A DNA stretch of 64,000 bases from Yponomeuta sedellus. Its lineage: Eukaryota > Arthropoda > Insecta > Lepidoptera > Yponomeutidae. The translations under genes and the position numbers were made by a program. The stretch lies in assembly GCA_934045075.1 (NCBI GenBank), contig OW203724.1, forward strand, positions 1,108,501-1,172,500, in the 5' to 3' direction. Below are positions 60,935-64,000 of this stretch, piece after piece (positions within the stretch are counted from its first letter, which is position 1; every line of letters begins with the position of its first letter). The notes beneath the pieces are model-generated. The model worked only from the letters and a program-made list of their open reading frames with translations, searched no databases and was not told where the DNA came from.

Positions 60935-61385
60935 CCGGTATGTCACACCACTTTATGTTACACTAAACTGGGACTTTTTTCCCAGTATGTCACACAGCTG
61001 TTATAGTGTAGGTAACATACTGGTATTTTAATAAATATAGAATCCCAGTATGTTACACCCTTCGTGTCACACTGTTACCATAAGGGTATTTCATTTAAAA
61101 CATATTTCCCAGTTAGGAACTTATTTCCGTCAAAACAATAGTTCCTGTAGCTACCAAAAAAAAGTTGTTACTAATAGGGAAGAATATAACAGCAATCGGT
61201 AACACAGATAGGAATTATTTTTAAATTAAACACCCATTTGGTAACAGTGTGACATGAGGGGTGTAACATTATGGGATTTTATTCTTTTTAAAAGCCCAGT
61301 ATGTTACACTGTATCAGCTGTGTGATATACTGGGAAAACAGGTCCCAGTATGAAATAGAGTAGCATAAAGTGGTGTTACAAACCG
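60935..61385. mobile_element. Foldback element with repeated CCCAGTATGTNACAC motif
   Basis: Arms of about 190 bp (60935-61125 and 61200-61385) pair imperfectly: CACCACTTTATG at the outside, CACACAGCTG, CCCAGTATGTTACACCC and GTGTCACACTGTTACCA further in. The motif CCCAGTATGT(C/T)ACAC or its complement recurs at 60982, 61016, 61044, 61304, 61325 and a partial at 61344. No coding capacity. Confidence 0.8.
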
Positions 61386-61849
61386 AGAACGAATGCCTCA
61401 TCATATACCGACCACCGCACGACACGGCTAATACACCCCACGACGTACACAGGGCCTGTCATATTACGTTTTTAAATAAGAGAAAACGTTTTTAAGACAA
61501 AACACTAGTCGCAGTTAATACTCGTAGATAAGTCTTCAATGTAATTTACAATCGGCATGCCCGGCCGTGTGCAAGTTCAACCAAGTCTTGTACGACGGCT
61601 AAGCTAGCAAAAAATGTTTAATGATTTAGCTACCTACGACAGACCAAAATGACGGTTAACAAATGGATGCCGCGCTGTTCTACGAGCGAAAAGGGGCCAA
61701 GAAAATATGTAGCATTACAATTTATCATATCGTGCGGTGATTGGTGTAAACTCGGCTCACTAAGCTGTGTCCCGCGTAACTATGTTGTTTAATTTAACTA
61801 CCAGGGAGCCGATTCTCGCCTATGCGAATTGAAAGCGTAGTTACTAAAT
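61386..61849. other. Unannotated stretch
   Basis: Nothing recognised. Confidence 0.45.
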
Positions 61850-62070
61850 ATTTGAAGGCTTAGACATTTGTCGCATAAAAATAAGATGATAAGACGACAG
61901 AGTCATACATAAGACATTTATTTTTTCATTCGAATTCAATCTGGCATGGATCTCTGGGTTCTGAATACAGATTTTGGCTGTCGCTCGGCGTTTTATGTAG
62001 AATTGAAGTCATACGCCTTACAGTCATATTCGAATTATTTGCTAATGAAGTGAGAATTGGCTCCAAAAGC
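61850..62070 (+). repeat. Second copy of the 43450-43727 repeat
   Basis: TTTGTCGCATAAAAATAAGA, GACATTTATTTTTTCATTCG, CGAATTATTTGCTAATGAAG and GTGAGAATTGGCTCC match in order, without the SINE insertion. At the position of the exon acceptor CCCAG this copy has CCAAAAG. Confidence 0.75.
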
Positions 62071-63369
62071 TTTGCTTACTGGCTGCACACCTTTACTGTC
62101 TATGCGACTGATGATAGATAGCAAATACGAGCGCAGCGATTTGTCAAAAACTTAAAACAAGAATCGAAACATACTCCTTCGCTGCCTATTTTCACTGTAT
62201 GGGTCACTTCCCGTTGTCGATTTACCAAAGCAAGGCTTATCGTGCAACAGTAATTTATCGCATTTTCCCCGAAAAGTTGCAGTTGACATGTCATGGCATA
62301 CAGCCAAAATTCACAGGCGCTACTAAGTCTGGTGCACATAGCCAAAACTCGAAGGGGCGCCACTGTCGCGCCCATAGCCAATACTCAAAGACGCTTATAT
62401 CATTGCCATAGCTTATTTATGTCCAAAAGACGCACGGCACGTCGAGTCATCATCTATGTCTGAATAATACTTGAATATGCGAACTTTCCAAAAACTTGTC
62501 ATGACTCAAACTTGTCACGACTCAAACCTACCGATACCAACCAGAAAACATGCCATCAATATCTGCCAGGAATATTCTAAGGTTTTATCCAGCGAATACC
62601 TCCAGCAACAGAGGAAAATTTCCCTCCATTGGTGTGGGTATTGAAATGAAACGTCATCAGCATTCCTAGGATGGTCTGGGAGTAAAAGTAAAAATACAAA
62701 TCTTTCTGGTGGCAAATGTCTTCCTGCAGCTCTATACACTGACTACTGTAGAGAAATATATTTATTATAGGCTACAAATGTGATAAGTTTAGTATTTATT
62801 CGGAGAAATTAAAAATATAAAATTCCGCTAGATATGTACAGTTTATTTTATAAATAAATGAAATACCTTTATGTCAATTCAGTTCTAATCAAATATAATA
62901 CCAATTAACTTACTCGATCTTTTATTTATTGAAAAAAATACCTACATCAATCTATCTACCAACACCTTATGTCTCTCATAAATTTTATAGGTAGTAAAAA
63001 TAGTTATTCAAAGCACGTCCGATATTTCATTATTCCTTGCGGCGATTCTCAATTTCAGCTCATCTTTCAGAGAACAAGACGTAGCTTCTCTACAAATTCT
63101 TTGTAGATATCTTCGGTAGACATTTTTAGTAAACCTAATTTACTTGGCCATTTTATTATTTCGTAAGAGCTATTTACAACTTAAACAGTAGAGAATCGCT
63201 AAGGGAGCATTTTAAAGAAATAGGCATTCTTACACTGTTTAGCCAATATATATTCGAAAGTAGCGAAGAATAATTTTTAAGTCAGGCATTCAAGTCGCCC
63301 ATTATGATTGAATGATCGTAAGACAGGGTCAAATTTTCTAGAAGACTTTCAAAAGACGAAAAGATGCTT
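62071..63369. other. Unannotated stretch
   Basis: Small opposing frames at 62100-62411 and 62515-62739 are unconvincing. No repeat or gene recognised. Confidence 0.45.
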
Positions 63370-63482
63370 CTGATGCCGGTAAGTCGCCAATTAGCTCAGT
63401 TGTAAGAGCGCTGGCATGGATAGCCAGAGGTCGCGGGTTCGAATCCCGGATTGGGTGGAATTTTAGCCTCTAAATAGCTTTT
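63370..63482 (+). mobile_element. Foldback-family tRNA-like SINE, sense unit without tail
   Basis: GCCAATTAGCTCAGTTGTAA, anticodon stem CTGGC/GCCAG around ATGGATA, box B GCGGGTTCGAATCCCGG, ending GCCTCTAAATAGCTTTTC at the same junction where other units end. The tail is absent. Confidence 0.7.
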
Positions 63483-63846
63483 CAAGGCGCAAATAAATTA
63501 AAACGCTAAGAAGGACAGTAGTATACCCGAGCAAGACCTTACTGAGTGATAGGAGAACCTCAATCAATAGGTGTCCTCCCGTATTTAGAGGTGGAGGCTG
63601 AGCTGATGTGCTAACAATTGAAAAAGGAATGTGTTGAAAAGGTTCGCTGGAAGAAATCCCTCACGGAGATAAGCTCGCATTTGTACATGTATTTTCTTAA
63701 ATTGATTTCTTTTGTGATTTTCGTGTGCAATAAAGTAGGTACAATAATAGTAATGTGGGCTCGTAGATAGATGGCCACACCACCTCTGCTACCAGCATTG
63801 CGGATAAAATTAAAGCCTGGGAGAGAGTAAGAAGTAACATTTATTT
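63483..63846. other. Unannotated stretch
   Basis: Nothing firm; AGTAAGAAGTAACATTTATT leads into the SINE. Confidence 0.45.
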
Positions 63847-63897
63847 ACATACAGGAACATACATTGCTTCTACCGCTACGCCACAGAGGTCGTCATG
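63847..63897 (-). mobile_element. SINE family A with internal deletion, reverse
   Basis: The head start (complement CCTCTGTGGCGTAGCGGTAG) is joined directly to the 3' tail (GAAGCAATGTATGTTCCTG), deleting the T-arm and body. Confidence 0.65.
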
Positions 63898-64000
63898 TGA
63901 GACAAGGGTTACCCCAGGACTCCGAAATAAGGACAACATGTAGGTTGTTTAGGTCGCCAGCAAATCTGGTAAGTGTGCAGGAATACTCTGAGCGTTAATG

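Overview
The window is animal nuclear DNA, almost certainly from an insect and probably a moth or butterfly. It is AT-rich, its genes have introns, and it is crowded with tRNA-headed SINEs, RTE-like and CR1/jockey-like LINE ends, a mariner fossil, MITEs and foldback repeats. There is no bacterial-type gene organisation, operon, CRISPR array or rRNA operon. The species call is inference from repeat style and was not checked by any search. The only host gene I can support is a plus-strand gene of the beaten path (Beat) family of secreted or membrane-tethered immunoglobulin proteins used in axon guidance. Six coding exons are visible (12375-12466, 17886-18005, 36918-37053, 38633-38766, 39065-39286, 43727-43898). 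They have matching splice phases and encode the two Ig domains. The signal-peptide exon(s) lie upstream of the window or were not recognised, and the 3' end after 43898 is uncertain. Introns of 5.4, 18.9, 1.6, 0.3 and 4.4 kb are filled with transposons. Layout: 1-12.4 kb holds SINEs, LINE tails and foldback elements. 12.4-12.9 kb holds the first visible Ig exon, whose 3' splice junction is amplified into a 12-copy 41-bp minisatellite. 13-30.9 kb (introns 1 and 2) holds LINE remnants, SINEs, a 300-bp tandem array and a decayed LINE. 30973-36223 is an apparently complete PIF/Harbinger DNA transposon with terminal inverted repeats and TAA target duplications. 36.9-43.9 kb holds the last four Beat exons with MITEs and SINEs. 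44-50.9 kb holds LINE tails, a 430-bp palindrome and repeats with CTCF-like motifs. 51-57 kb is a mariner pseudogene split by a near-5-kb non-LTR retrotransposon with two intact ORFs. 57-64 kb is repeat-rich DNA with two MITE or foldback elements and no recognisable gene. The main candidate for an undescribed arrangement is the Harbinger element. Its DDE transposase (+ strand) and its MADF/BESS DNA-binding partner (- strand) are interlocked, each having an exon inside the other's intron, and a third minus-strand gene carries THAP-like zinc-finger exons. Next in interest are the splice-donor minisatellite, and a tRNA-like SINE family whose copies share one foldback architecture: a sense 3' tail joined to an inverted tRNA-bearing segment that always ends at the same base, with 9-12 bp target duplications where these are clear. 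A SINE group that looks derived from 5S rRNA follows.
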